A stretch of DNA of 37,468 bases from JBBQHM01 sp038323965. GTDB lineage: Bacteria; Verrucomicrobiota; Verrucomicrobiia; Chthoniobacterales; UBA10450. The notes beneath the pieces are model-generated. The model saw only the letters and a list, made by a program, of their open reading frames with translations, did not search any database and was not told the origin of the DNA. A program made the translations under genes and the position numbers. The stretch lies in NCBI GenBank assembly GCA_038323965.1, contig JBBQHM010000010.1, positions 1 to 37,468 of the forward strand, written 5' to 3'. The stretch's first letter is position 1. The number at the start of each line of letters is the position of its first letter. Positions 1 through 7,185 of the stretch are shown piece by piece.

Positions 1-638
1 ATCGACGAGACCAGATGATCGCAATAACCGCTCTTGATTCGCTTCTCGATCCTCGCTGCGTCGACGTCGATCCCGAGAAATTTCGCGCCATTCATCGTCG
101 CCGCCAGCGGTTGCGCACCACCCATCCCGCCCAGCCCGCCGCTTACGATCAATTTGCCAGCGAGCGAGCCAGCGAAATGTTTGTCCGCGGCGGCGGCAAA
201 GGTCTCGAACGTTCCCTGCACAATTCCCTGGCTGCCAATATAGATCCACGAGCCGGCGGTCATTTGCCCATACATCGTTAGGCCCAGCCGCTCGAGCCGA
301 TTGAATTCCGTGTAGTTCGACCATTGGCCGACCAGATTGGAATTCGCGATCAGGACTCTTGGCGAATTGACATGCGTGCGGAAAACCCCAACCGGTTTGC
401 CCGATTGCACTAGCAGCGACTCATCGTCCTCGAGTTCACGCAGCGCCGCGACGATGGCATCGAACGCTTCCCAACTGCGGGCCGCCCGACCCGTCCCGCC
501 GTAGACGATCAAATTCTCCGGCGATTCGGCCACATCTGGATCGAGATTGTTCATCAACATCCGAAGCGCCGCTTCCTGCTGCCAGCCTTTGCAGGTGATT
601 TCACTCCCGCGCGGCGCGCGAATAGTGCGTGCGCTCAT
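1..638 (-). CDS. hutU: Urocanate hydratase (urocanase), partial; C-terminal part outside the window
   Basis: Urocanase hydrates urocanate to imidazolonepropionate, the second step of histidine degradation, using tightly bound NAD+. About 212 N-terminal residues are present. They begin MSARTIRAPRG and include the family segments ENLIVYGGTGRAARSW, LLVQSGKPVGVF, GQMTAGSWIYIGSQG and the glycine-rich GGLGGMGGAQPLA. The ATG overlaps the hutH stop as ATGA, so the two genes are probably translationally coupled and share one mRNA. The reading frame is open to the window edge. Identification is firm; only the partial length limits it. Confidence 0.95.
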   Translation of the reverse strand, partial: MSARTIRAPRGSEITCKGWQQEAALRMLMNNLDPDVAESPENLIVYGGTGRAARSWEAFDAIVAALRELEDDESLLVQSGKPVGVFRTHVNSPRVLIANSNLVGQWSNYTEFNRLERLGLTMYGQMTAGSWIYIGSQGIVQGTFETFAAAADKHFAGSLAGKLIVSGGLGGMGGAQPLAATMNGAKFLGIDVDAARIEKRIKSGYCDHLVSS

Positions 639-2134
639 TCGTTATCGAAATCGCCGTTCCGAATGGCAGCGGCGATGGCGGCGATATCGCCTGATAAAAC
701 GCGATCACCGGTCAGTGGTTCGACGTATTTCCTAACTAACGCATGCGCCCGCTCCACCCCAAGTCCACCTTTGAGCGGACGTCGATGCTCCAAGGCTTCC
801 GCGCCCGCAATTAACTCGATGGCGACGATGTGTTCCGCATTCTCGACGATGACCCGCAGCTTTAGCGCCGACGTCATTCCCATTGAGACATGATCTTCCT
901 TGCCGGCCGAGGTCGGAATGCTGTCGACACTTGCGGGGTGAGATAGCACTCTCGCCTCGGTGAGGAGAGAGGCTGCCGCGACCTGCGCGATCATCATTCC
1001 CGACTGCAGGCCGGGCTCGCGCGCGAGAAAGGGCGGCAGTCCGTAACTGAGATCGGGATTCACCACGCTCTCAATCCTGCGTTCGCAAATGCTCATCAAA
1101 TCAGTCAGTGCGATCGCAGCATAATCGAGCGCCAGTGCGAGCGGCGCGCCGTGGAAATTGCCACCTGAAAGAACGTCGCCAGTCTCGGGAAAAACCAGCG
1201 GATTATCGGTCGCCGAAGCGCTTTCAATCGCAAACACCTGCTCGACGTGAGCGAAGGCGTCGCGCACCGCGCCGTGGACCTGCGGAATGCAGCGCAAACT
1301 ATACGCGTCTTGGACGCGATGATCGTCAATGCGATGGGATTCGCGGATTTCACTTTCGCGAAGCAGTTCGCGGAGATTCCGGGCCACCTCTATTTGTCCG
1401 CGATGCGGCCGAACCTCGTGCAATCGCGCATCGAAGGCGCTGGGCGTTCCCATTAATCCTTCCAGGGTCAAAGCACCGGCGATGTCGGCAACGTGGGCGA
1501 CGCGGATGGCGCGATGCAGGGCGAGTCCGCCCACTGCGTGCATCGCCTGGGTGCCGTTGAGTAAGGCGAGCCCTTCCTTCGCTTCGAGTTCGATTGGTGC
1601 CAATCCGGCGCGCTCTAAAGCTCGCCGGCTCGACGTCCGCGCGCCCTCCCAAAATGCTTCTCCTTCGCCGATCATGGTCAACGCCAGGTGCGCAAGCGGC
1701 GCGAGATCCCCACTCGCCCCGACTGATCCCTTCTCGGGAATTACTGGATGCACCCTGCGATTTAACATCTCGCAAAGCAGCTCAATGATGGAGCGACGGA
1801 CGCCACTGTGGCCAAGCGCCAGCACGTTGGCGCGCAGGAGAATCATCGCGCGGACGACCTCTTCCGGGAGCGGTTGGCCGATGCCGCAGGCGTGGCTGCG
1901 CACCAGATTAATCTGCAGTTCTCGCAGGCGCTCCGCCGGAATCTGGACGTCGGAAAGTTTACCAAAGCCCGTGCTGACACCGTAGACGACCTCTCCACGG
2001 GCGAGGATCTCCTCGACTACGCGTCGTGCAGAATCGACGAGATCGAATGTGCTGGGCGCGAGTTCGACCTTCTCGGCGCCGTAGGAAACATCCGCGAGTT
2101 GTTTAAGGCCGATCTGGGCGCCGCTTATCTGCAC
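635..2134 (-). CDS. hutH: Histidine ammonia-lyase (histidase)
   Basis: Histidase removes ammonia from L-histidine to give trans-urocanate, the entry step of the Hut pathway in the cytoplasm. The 499-residue length is normal for the family. The Ala-Ser-Gly triad that cyclises into the MIO electrophile is at residues 140-142 in GSVGASGDLAPLAH. The N-terminal YGVSTGFGKL (51-60) and the later FHGAPLALALDYA and SAGKEDHVSMG segments are also family hallmarks. The start is GTG. The stop overlaps the downstream hutU ATG, which gives the order hutH-hutU. A terminator for the preceding lipoprotein gene lies just upstream, so hutH probably has its own promoter in a spacer of only about 40 bases, though I cannot point to a clear one. 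Confidence 0.97.
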   Translation of the reverse strand: MQISGAQIGLKQLADVSYGAEKVELAPSTFDLVDSARRVVEEILARGEVVYGVSTGFGKLSDVQIPAERLRELQINLVRSHACGIGQPLPEEVVRAMILLRANVLALGHSGVRRSIIELLCEMLNRRVHPVIPEKGSVGASGDLAPLAHLALTMIGEGEAFWEGARTSSRRALERAGLAPIELEAKEGLALLNGTQAMHAVGGLALHRAIRVAHVADIAGALTLEGLMGTPSAFDARLHEVRPHRGQIEVARNLRELLRESEIRESHRIDDHRVQDAYSLRCIPQVHGAVRDAFAHVEQVFAIESASATDNPLVFPETGDVLSGGNFHGAPLALALDYAAIALTDLMSICERRIESVVNPDLSYGLPPFLAREPGLQSGMMIAQVAAASLLTEARVLSHPASVDSIPTSAGKEDHVSMGMTSALKLRVIVENAEHIVAIELIAGAEALEHRRPLKGGLGVERAHALVRKYVEPLTGDRVLSGDIAAIAAAIRNGDFDNE

Positions 2135-2175
2135 GGCACAGTTTAGTTGAAGCGACGAAAATACAACACCAACAG

Positions 2176-2207
2176 AAAAGGCCAGGCCGACTGATGCCGA
2201 CCTGGCC
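2176..2207 (-). terminator. Rho-independent terminator after the small lipoprotein gene
   Basis: Read on the minus strand, GGCCAGG (2201-2207) pairs perfectly with CCTGGCC (2180-2186). An internal TCGG repeat lies between the arms, and TTTT follows directly (2176-2179). It sits about 33 bases after the lipoprotein stop and upstream of hutH, so it probably separates the two transcription units. Confidence 0.75.
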
Positions 2208-2239
2208 CCTTAAAGGTTATCAGCAGACGAGCTGCCGGA

Positions 2240-2365
2240 CTACTTCGAGTAACCCCTCGAGCTCGCTGACGTCGATGTTGTGGACATCGCCGCGTTATCT
2301 TTGTGCGCGCAAGCCCCCAACGTGGCTGCGATCGCTAGAATCATAAGTGCTTTTACAAACTTCAT
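2240..2365 (-). CDS. Small predicted lipoprotein, 41 residues
   Basis: This short frame begins MKFVKALMILAIAA and runs into the lipobox LGAC, with the cysteine at residue 19. That is a signal-peptidase II signal with a charged start and a hydrophobic core. The mature part would be only about 23 residues, rich in Ser and Thr (AMSTTSTSASSRGYSK). An AAGGA Shine-Dalgarno-like stretch lies about nine bases before the ATG, which is unusual here because most genes in the window lack one. A 6-bp hairpin (CGTCTG/CAGACG, 2399-2417) lies in its leader and a strong terminator follows. I do not recognise the protein. It resembles the entericidin size class only in having a tiny lipoprotein form, and no function is assigned. 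Confidence 0.7.
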   Translation of the reverse strand: MKFVKALMILAIAATLGACAHKDNAAMSTTSTSASSRGYSK

Positions 2366-2462
2366 ACTATTTCACATCCTTTCGGCGCTGGTTGCTGTCG
2401 TCTGTTTAGGGCAGACGATGGAGCGTGCGCAATTATTTTCCCGAGCCGCCTTTTTTACGGGC

Positions 2463-2924
2463 TTACTCTTTTATTGTCACCGGAGTGTCTTCCTCAACGA
2501 GGTCGAATAGCTCAATGACATCAGTATTTCGCATCCTAATACATCCATGGCTGGCAGGCTGGCCAATTTTATCTTCATGCTGCGTGCCGTGGATGTAGAT
2601 AAATCGATCCCGGGTGTTGGCATTTTCCTCGCTCAAGCCGTCCAGCCAGAGGATGCGCGACATGACAAAGTCCTCCGAAGCCGGCTCCGGATCGTTCGGC
2701 TTCAAAGGCACCCGGCTTTTGAAAATAGTCCCCGCCGGCATCCCGTGGCCGATCTTGTCTGAGACACGGAAACGACCCAGCGGCGTTTTTTTGCTGCCCG
2801 ATTCCGTGCCAATCCCAAACCGCGAGGTCGACACCGGAAAACGCCGGATAACTTTGCGTCCAGCTTTTAACTCAAGACGCTGTTTGGCGATCGAGACCTG
2901 AATGGAGTGTTGCTGCCTTTTCAC
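2463..2924 (-). CDS. L,D-transpeptidase (YkuD domain)
   Basis: L,D-transpeptidases form 3-3 peptidoglycan cross-links or anchor proteins to the cell wall through a catalytic cysteine. The 153-residue protein is essentially one YkuD domain. It has the KKTPLGRF substrate-pocket segment (45-52), IHGT (111-114) and the active-site motif SHGCIRM with His126 and Cys128. The start is GTG, and an in-frame stop lies five codons upstream, so an N-terminal extension is not hidden there. No signal peptide or membrane segment is visible, which is odd for a periplasmic enzyme. It is divergent from asd with only 29 bases between the starts. Confidence 0.9.
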   Translation of the reverse strand: MKRQQHSIQVSIAKQRLELKAGRKVIRRFPVSTSRFGIGTESGSKKTPLGRFRVSDKIGHGMPAGTIFKSRVPLKPNDPEPASEDFVMSRILWLDGLSEENANTRDRFIYIHGTQHEDKIGQPASHGCIRMRNTDVIELFDLVEEDTPVTIKE

Positions 2925-2953
2925 CGGATGAAACCAACACTATCGTCCGCACC

Positions 2954-3952
2954 GTGAGCAAACGATATCGCGTCGCAATTGTCGGAGCAACGGGGGCTGT
3001 CGGCCGCGAGCTGTTCGGCGTTTTGGAGAAACGGGATTTTCCCGTCGGCTCAATCCCCGCATTTGCCTCCGCGAAATCCGCTGGAAAAAATATCGGTTTC
3101 CGCGGCGAAACGATTTCGATGGAAGCGCTCGACGACAAAAGTTTCGCCGAGATCGACCTCGCGTTTTTCAGCGCCGGCGGAGACATCTCGCGCAAGTTTG
3201 CGCCCATCGCGCGCGCGGCCGGCGCCGTGGTCATCGATAATTCATCGGCCTTCCGGATGGATCCCGCGGTACCGCTTGTGATTCCGGAAATCAACGGCGA
3301 CGACGTCAAACTGCATACGGGGCTGATCGCAAATCCGAATTGCACGGCCACGGTCACTTTAATGGCGCTTTATCCGTTGCATCAGGAGTTCGGCGTCCGG
3401 CGCATCTTTGCTGCCAGCTACCAGGCGGTCTCAGGTACCGGCGCGAGGGCGATCGATGAGTTGAATCGGCAGATCGAAGCGGCCGCCCACCAGCAGCCCA
3501 CCGTCGCCGAGGTTTATCCGCATCCCATCGCCTTCAATGTGTTGCCCCACGTCGATCAATTTCTGGAGACGGGTTATACGCGGGAAGAAATGAAAATGCA
3601 GGAGGAAGGGCGGCGGATCATGCATCTGCCGGGATTTCTTGCGTCGGTGACCTGTGTGCGGGTGCCCGTTTATCGCGCCCATTCGGTCTCGGTTTACGCG
3701 GAATTCGAGCGGCCGATCTCATTGTCACGCGCGCGCGCAACTTTAGCCAAAGCGCCGGGCCTCGATCTGCTCGATGAACCGGCGAAAAATCTATATCCAA
3801 CTCCGCTGGCCGTTGCTGGACGCGACAATTGCGCCGTCGGGCGATTGCGAATCGATTGCGCGCTAGAAAACGGATTGGCGTTCTGGGTGTCCGGCGACCA
3901 ATTGCTGAAGGGCGCTGCGCTTAACGCCGTCCAGATAGCCGAGCTGCTTTAG
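2954..3952 (+). CDS. asd: Aspartate-semialdehyde dehydrogenase
   Basis: The enzyme reduces aspartyl phosphate to aspartate semialdehyde with NADPH. This is the branch point for lysine, diaminopimelate, methionine and threonine. The NADP-binding loop VGATGAVGREL is at residues 10-20, and the active-site cysteine is Cys130 in NPNCTATV. SGTGARAIDEL and the RVPVYRAHSVSV segment with the catalytic histidine follow. The length of 332 residues is normal. The start is GTG and no Shine-Dalgarno sequence is obvious. It may supply diaminopimelate to the same wall that the divergent L,D-transpeptidase modifies, but that functional link is only inference. Confidence 0.96.
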   Translation: MSKRYRVAIVGATGAVGRELFGVLEKRDFPVGSIPAFASAKSAGKNIGFRGETISMEALDDKSFAEIDLAFFSAGGDISRKFAPIARAAGAVVIDNSSAFRMDPAVPLVIPEINGDDVKLHTGLIANPNCTATVTLMALYPLHQEFGVRRIFAASYQAVSGTGARAIDELNRQIEAAAHQQPTVAEVYPHPIAFNVLPHVDQFLETGYTREEMKMQEEGRRIMHLPGFLASVTCVRVPVYRAHSVSVYAEFERPISLSRARATLAKAPGLDLLDEPAKNLYPTPLAVAGRDNCAVGRLRIDCALENGLAFWVSGDQLLKGAALNAVQIAELL

Positions 3953-3961
3953 ATGTACGCA

Positions 3962-3991
3962 GAGACGGCCCCGAACTTTCGGGGCCGTCTC
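3962..3991. terminator. Hairpin between convergent asd and the W/Y-rich protein gene
   Basis: GAGACGGCCCCGAA pairs perfectly with TTCGGGGCCGTCTC, giving a 14-bp GC-rich stem around a two-base centre. It begins ten bases after the asd stop and lies 16 bases beyond the stop of the convergent gene. No T-tract follows on either strand. It is best read as a bidirectional terminator or a barrier to read-through. Confidence 0.65.
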
Positions 3992-4007
3992 GAATTCGAA
4001 GGTTAGA

Positions 4008-5585
4008 CTACGGAGTCGGGCTGACGACCGGCTCACCCTTGTCTTTCCGGTGTTTCCCGCCGTCGCGCGGCCCCTGTTCTTGCGGGGCAGCGTTCCCGTC
4101 GCTCTGTGGCGCTGCGGACTGCGGTCCCGCGGGAGGACCGTTTCGCATATCCCGCCGACGACCGCCGCCTTGCGGGACATCGTTACCGCCGCCTTGTGGC
4201 GGGAGATTCGCAGCCCCCTGCTCTTGGAACCTCCGACCTTTCCTCGGGCCACCACCCTGAGCGTCATTCGGAGTGACATCGCCTGGCGTTGACGCTACCG
4301 GAGCATTCTCGCGCATACGCTCCCCTTTGTGTTTGCTCTGGGGCTCGGTGGCCTGAGGCGCCACCGGTGCAGCGTCGGTTTGCCCGGGCGCAGTCTGGGC
4401 ATCGTTCAAGCGATTGCGTTTGCCTTTACCGCCACTTCTTACATCCGTCCCAGCATTGGCTGCAGCGCCGGCGTCGACCGCAGCGGAGGCCGCTGGCGAG
4501 GGCAACGCAGCGCTGTTCGTGTCGCCGAAACCTTTACCACCGCGTTTGCCTTTTCCCTGTCCACTTCCACCGGCGTTTGCCTCGGTGGTGGCGTTCGCAG
4601 CTGCAGTCCCGGAGGGCGCTGTGACCGCTGCACTCGTGGTTGCCGCGGCGCCACCTTTCGGCTGAATGTCAGGCGCAGGGATATTCTTTGGGTTCTCCGA
4701 TTTGAATTTTTGCACCAGCTTCTGCTTTACCGTCGGGTCGCTGACGCCATTCCAGCCGGTATCGAATTTAGCCCCATCGAGTTTGCCTTTAACGCTCTTG
4801 GGCGCGGCACCGCTGCTAAGCTTTTGCAGCTTCATTGGCGAAGCCACGATCAGCTGGTTTCCTTGCACCTTGTTGAGCCCACCCTTGAAGGCCGCTGGAT
4901 CGGAACCGGCCTGCTGTTGAATCTGTAATTTCTGGATCGGCTTCACCGAGTACTTCGACATCAAGGCGTAATCGGGACCGTAATTGTAAACCCGGTTGTC
5001 GTTATACGTGATGTTGGTCACGTTAACCGTGTTGTTAATGTAAGTGATGTTCTGGTTGTAATCGTAGATGTGCGACCGAAGCACGGGCTCGCCGATGTAA
5101 CGGACATCGATGAAGTTGTAGTACGAAGGGCCGATATCGAACTGAACGTCGACATAGCCGGTGATCGGCGCTCCACCGTAAACCTGCTCACCGCGCACCG
5201 GCGGCAAGGGGGCCCAGCCGACGTAATCGCCACCTGTGCGCCATGAAACCCACGCGCCACCCCAGTCGGTTCCCGGCACCCAGCACCAGCCCCGATCGTT
5301 TAAGTGCGCCCAGCGGCCGTAGTGGTACGTCGCCCAGCCAAAATCTTCGTACGATACCCAGACCCAGCCCTGATCGGTGTACGACCAATAGCCATCCGAA
5401 TACGGACGCCAGCTCGAACTCGATGCCGATTCTGGCTGCCAGACGTAGCCGTAATCGGCCGTCTCGTACCAGGAACCGCCATCGAGGTTGTTATAGAAAA
5501 AATCGACCGAAACTTCGGCGTTCGCCCGCGGGATCGCGGAGAATGCCAGAGCGGCCATCGCTATCGTTAGAAAGAATCGTTTCAT
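4008..5585 (-). CDS. Secreted W/Y-rich repeat protein (DUF6600-like) with low-complexity tail
   Basis: The 525-residue protein starts with a clear signal peptide (MKRFFLTIAM... cut after ANA, about residue 23). Residues 45-130 carry repeated aromatic units such as YGYVWQP, PYSDGYWSYT, GWVWVSYEDFGW, YHYGRW and VGWAPLPP. These resemble the DUF6600 group of exported proteins, whose role is not known to me. Residues 150-220 are rich in Asn, Tyr and Val. From about residue 300 onward it is Gly/Ala/Pro/Gln/Lys-rich low complexity with repeated GGKGKR and PQGGG units, probably disordered. It follows the DegP-like protease gene by 64 bases and could share its transcript. The family call comes from the motif pattern and has not been checked by a profile search. 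Confidence 0.8.
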   Translation of the reverse strand: MKRFFLTIAMAALAFSAIPRANAEVSVDFFYNNLDGGSWYETADYGYVWQPESASSSSWRPYSDGYWSYTDQGWVWVSYEDFGWATYHYGRWAHLNDRGWCWVPGTDWGGAWVSWRTGGDYVGWAPLPPVRGEQVYGGAPITGYVDVQFDIGPSYYNFIDVRYIGEPVLRSHIYDYNQNITYINNTVNVTNITYNDNRVYNYGPDYALMSKYSVKPIQKLQIQQQAGSDPAAFKGGLNKVQGNQLIVASPMKLQKLSSGAAPKSVKGKLDGAKFDTGWNGVSDPTVKQKLVQKFKSENPKNIPAPDIQPKGGAAATTSAAVTAPSGTAAANATTEANAGGSGQGKGKRGGKGFGDTNSAALPSPAASAAVDAGAAANAGTDVRSGGKGKRNRLNDAQTAPGQTDAAPVAPQATEPQSKHKGERMRENAPVASTPGDVTPNDAQGGGPRKGRRFQEQGAANLPPQGGGNDVPQGGGRRRDMRNGPPAGPQSAAPQSDGNAAPQEQGPRDGGKHRKDKGEPVVSPTP

Positions 5586-5649
5586 AGTTTTTGTGTTCGT
5601 TGCGAGGATTTAGACCCCCTCGCCGGGGCCTTTATTCACTATCCTTCCC

Positions 5650-7185
5650 TCAATTCCCGGGGCGAATAACCACGAACGATCGTGAGCGGTGACGGCAAAC
5701 GGATAACACGTTTGCCTGGTTGGGATCGAGATTTGCCACCGCCTTTTTGTATTCTTCGATCGAGGCGACAGGCTGCTGATTCACCTCCTCGATCACGTCG
5801 CCCTTTTGCAGCTCGCTCGAGTTATCATCGGCGCTCGTCACCACCACGCCGTGGACGTTGTTCGGTAAATCCAGCTGGCGCGAAAGTTGAGGAGTCAGTT
5901 CCGTGACCCGAATTGAACCGATTCCTCCTCCAGACTCTTGCTCATCGTTATCGGGCTGAGGCACATTTGGTTTTCCGGGTCCCAACTGGGGCGGTTGTTG
6001 AGGAATCGCCCGCGATGCCTGGGCCTGATAATCGACCGGCTGTTCTTTGATCTCGGTCGACACCGTCATCGCTTTGCCATTTCGGACGACTTCCAACTCG
6101 ACTTTTTTGTTCAGCTCAACCTGCGACACCAGACTCCGCAGTTCTGGAAAGCTTCGGACTTCGTGACCGTTGAATTTTTTGATTACGTCACCGGGTTGCA
6201 GCTGGGCATTTGCTGCGGGCGAACCGGGAACGACGTCATCTACTGTGACCCCGTCAGGCGACGGACGATCGGCGCCCGGTTGATTACGAGTTTGGATGCC
6301 GAGGTAACCGCGAATAATGCGGCCCTGCTTCAACAGACTTTCCAGCGCCATGCGCACGGTGTTCGATGGAACGGCAAAACCAAGGCCTTGCGAGCCACCG
6401 CTGCGCGAAATAATCGCCGTGTTTATTCCAATAATTTCACCGTGGATATTGATCAACGGGCCGCCGCTATTGCCGGGATTAATCGCGGCATTCGTCTGCA
6501 AATAATCGCCGAAACCATCGACTCGATTTGGTCTGCCTTTTGAGCTGATAATCCCATCCGTAACAGTCTCTTCGAACCCGAAAGGATTTCCGATCGCGAG
6601 AACGAAGTCGCCGGCCTGGACGGAATCGGAATCGCCGAACTTAAGCGGTTTCACGTTGGGCGCGTCGATCTTCAGGACCGCGAGATCCACCTGCGCATCC
6701 GCACCTACCAGCCGCGCCTTTTTCGTCTGCCCATCCGAGAGCTGCACCTCGATTTCATCCACTTGCTCGACCACATGATTGTTCGTGATGATGTGTCCTT
6801 CATTGGAAACGATCACTCCAGAACCGAGTGAATTCTGCACCATCGCTTCATCGTTTGGATTCCGAAATTGCCGCGGGTTGCGATAGAAAAATTCCATCGG
6901 GTCCAGCGCATATTGACGACGGACCGCCACCTTCTTCGTCGTCTTTATACTGACGACGCTGGGCAAAACACTGCTGACTAATTCGCGCCGTTCGCGATTT
7001 AAAGTATCAAGCGTCGCGATGCTCTTGGGCTCAATCGTCGGATTTTTCGCCAGCGTATATTTTTCCGGGACCCGTTGCGCGGTCGCTGCTCCAAAGCCGC
7101 CATGTTTGGCTCGATAATCGTAGAGAAGCGTGAGTGCGCCCGCGAGAAGCGCCGCAAATAAGACAAAGCGAATAAAGTTTTTCAT
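5650..7185 (-). CDS. DegP/HtrA (Do-type) periplasmic serine protease
   Basis: Do proteases degrade or refold damaged envelope proteins. The protein has an N-terminal membrane anchor or signal (residues 5-21) and a trypsin-like domain with the complete triad: His137 in TNNHVV, Asp167 in DLAVLKI and Ser240 in NPGNSGGPL. Two PDZ domains follow, the first around 290-370 (RGYLGIQTR onward) and the second around 425-500. A Pro/Gln-rich linker lies between them. The length of 511 residues is typical. Its ATG overlaps the recG stop by one base (TGATG), so it is probably translated by coupling from the recJ-recG mRNA. The C-terminal end (CRHRSRSFVVIRPGN) is divergent. Whether it is degP, degQ or mucD cannot be told from the sequence. 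Confidence 0.95.
   Translation of the reverse strand: MKNFIRFVLFAALLAGALTLLYDYRAKHGGFGAATAQRVPEKYTLAKNPTIEPKSIATLDTLNRERRELVSSVLPSVVSIKTTKKVAVRRQYALDPMEFFYRNPRQFRNPNDEAMVQNSLGSGVIVSNEGHIITNNHVVEQVDEIEVQLSDGQTKKARLVGADAQVDLAVLKIDAPNVKPLKFGDSDSVQAGDFVLAIGNPFGFEETVTDGIISSKGRPNRVDGFGDYLQTNAAINPGNSGGPLINIHGEIIGINTAIISRSGGSQGLGFAVPSNTVRMALESLLKQGRIIRGYLGIQTRNQPGADRPSPDGVTVDDVVPGSPAANAQLQPGDVIKKFNGHEVRSFPELRSLVSQVELNKKVELEVVRNGKAMTVSTEIKEQPVDYQAQASRAIPQQPPQLGPGKPNVPQPDNDEQESGGGIGSIRVTELTPQLSRQLDLPNNVHGVVVTSADDNSSELQKGDVIEEVNQQPVASIEEYKKAVANLDPNQANVLSVCRHRSRSFVVIRPGN

Noticed and set aside
4039..4928. Several plus-strand frames rich in Pro, Arg and Cys
   Set aside because: They are antisense to the low-complexity tail of the W/Y-rich secreted protein.
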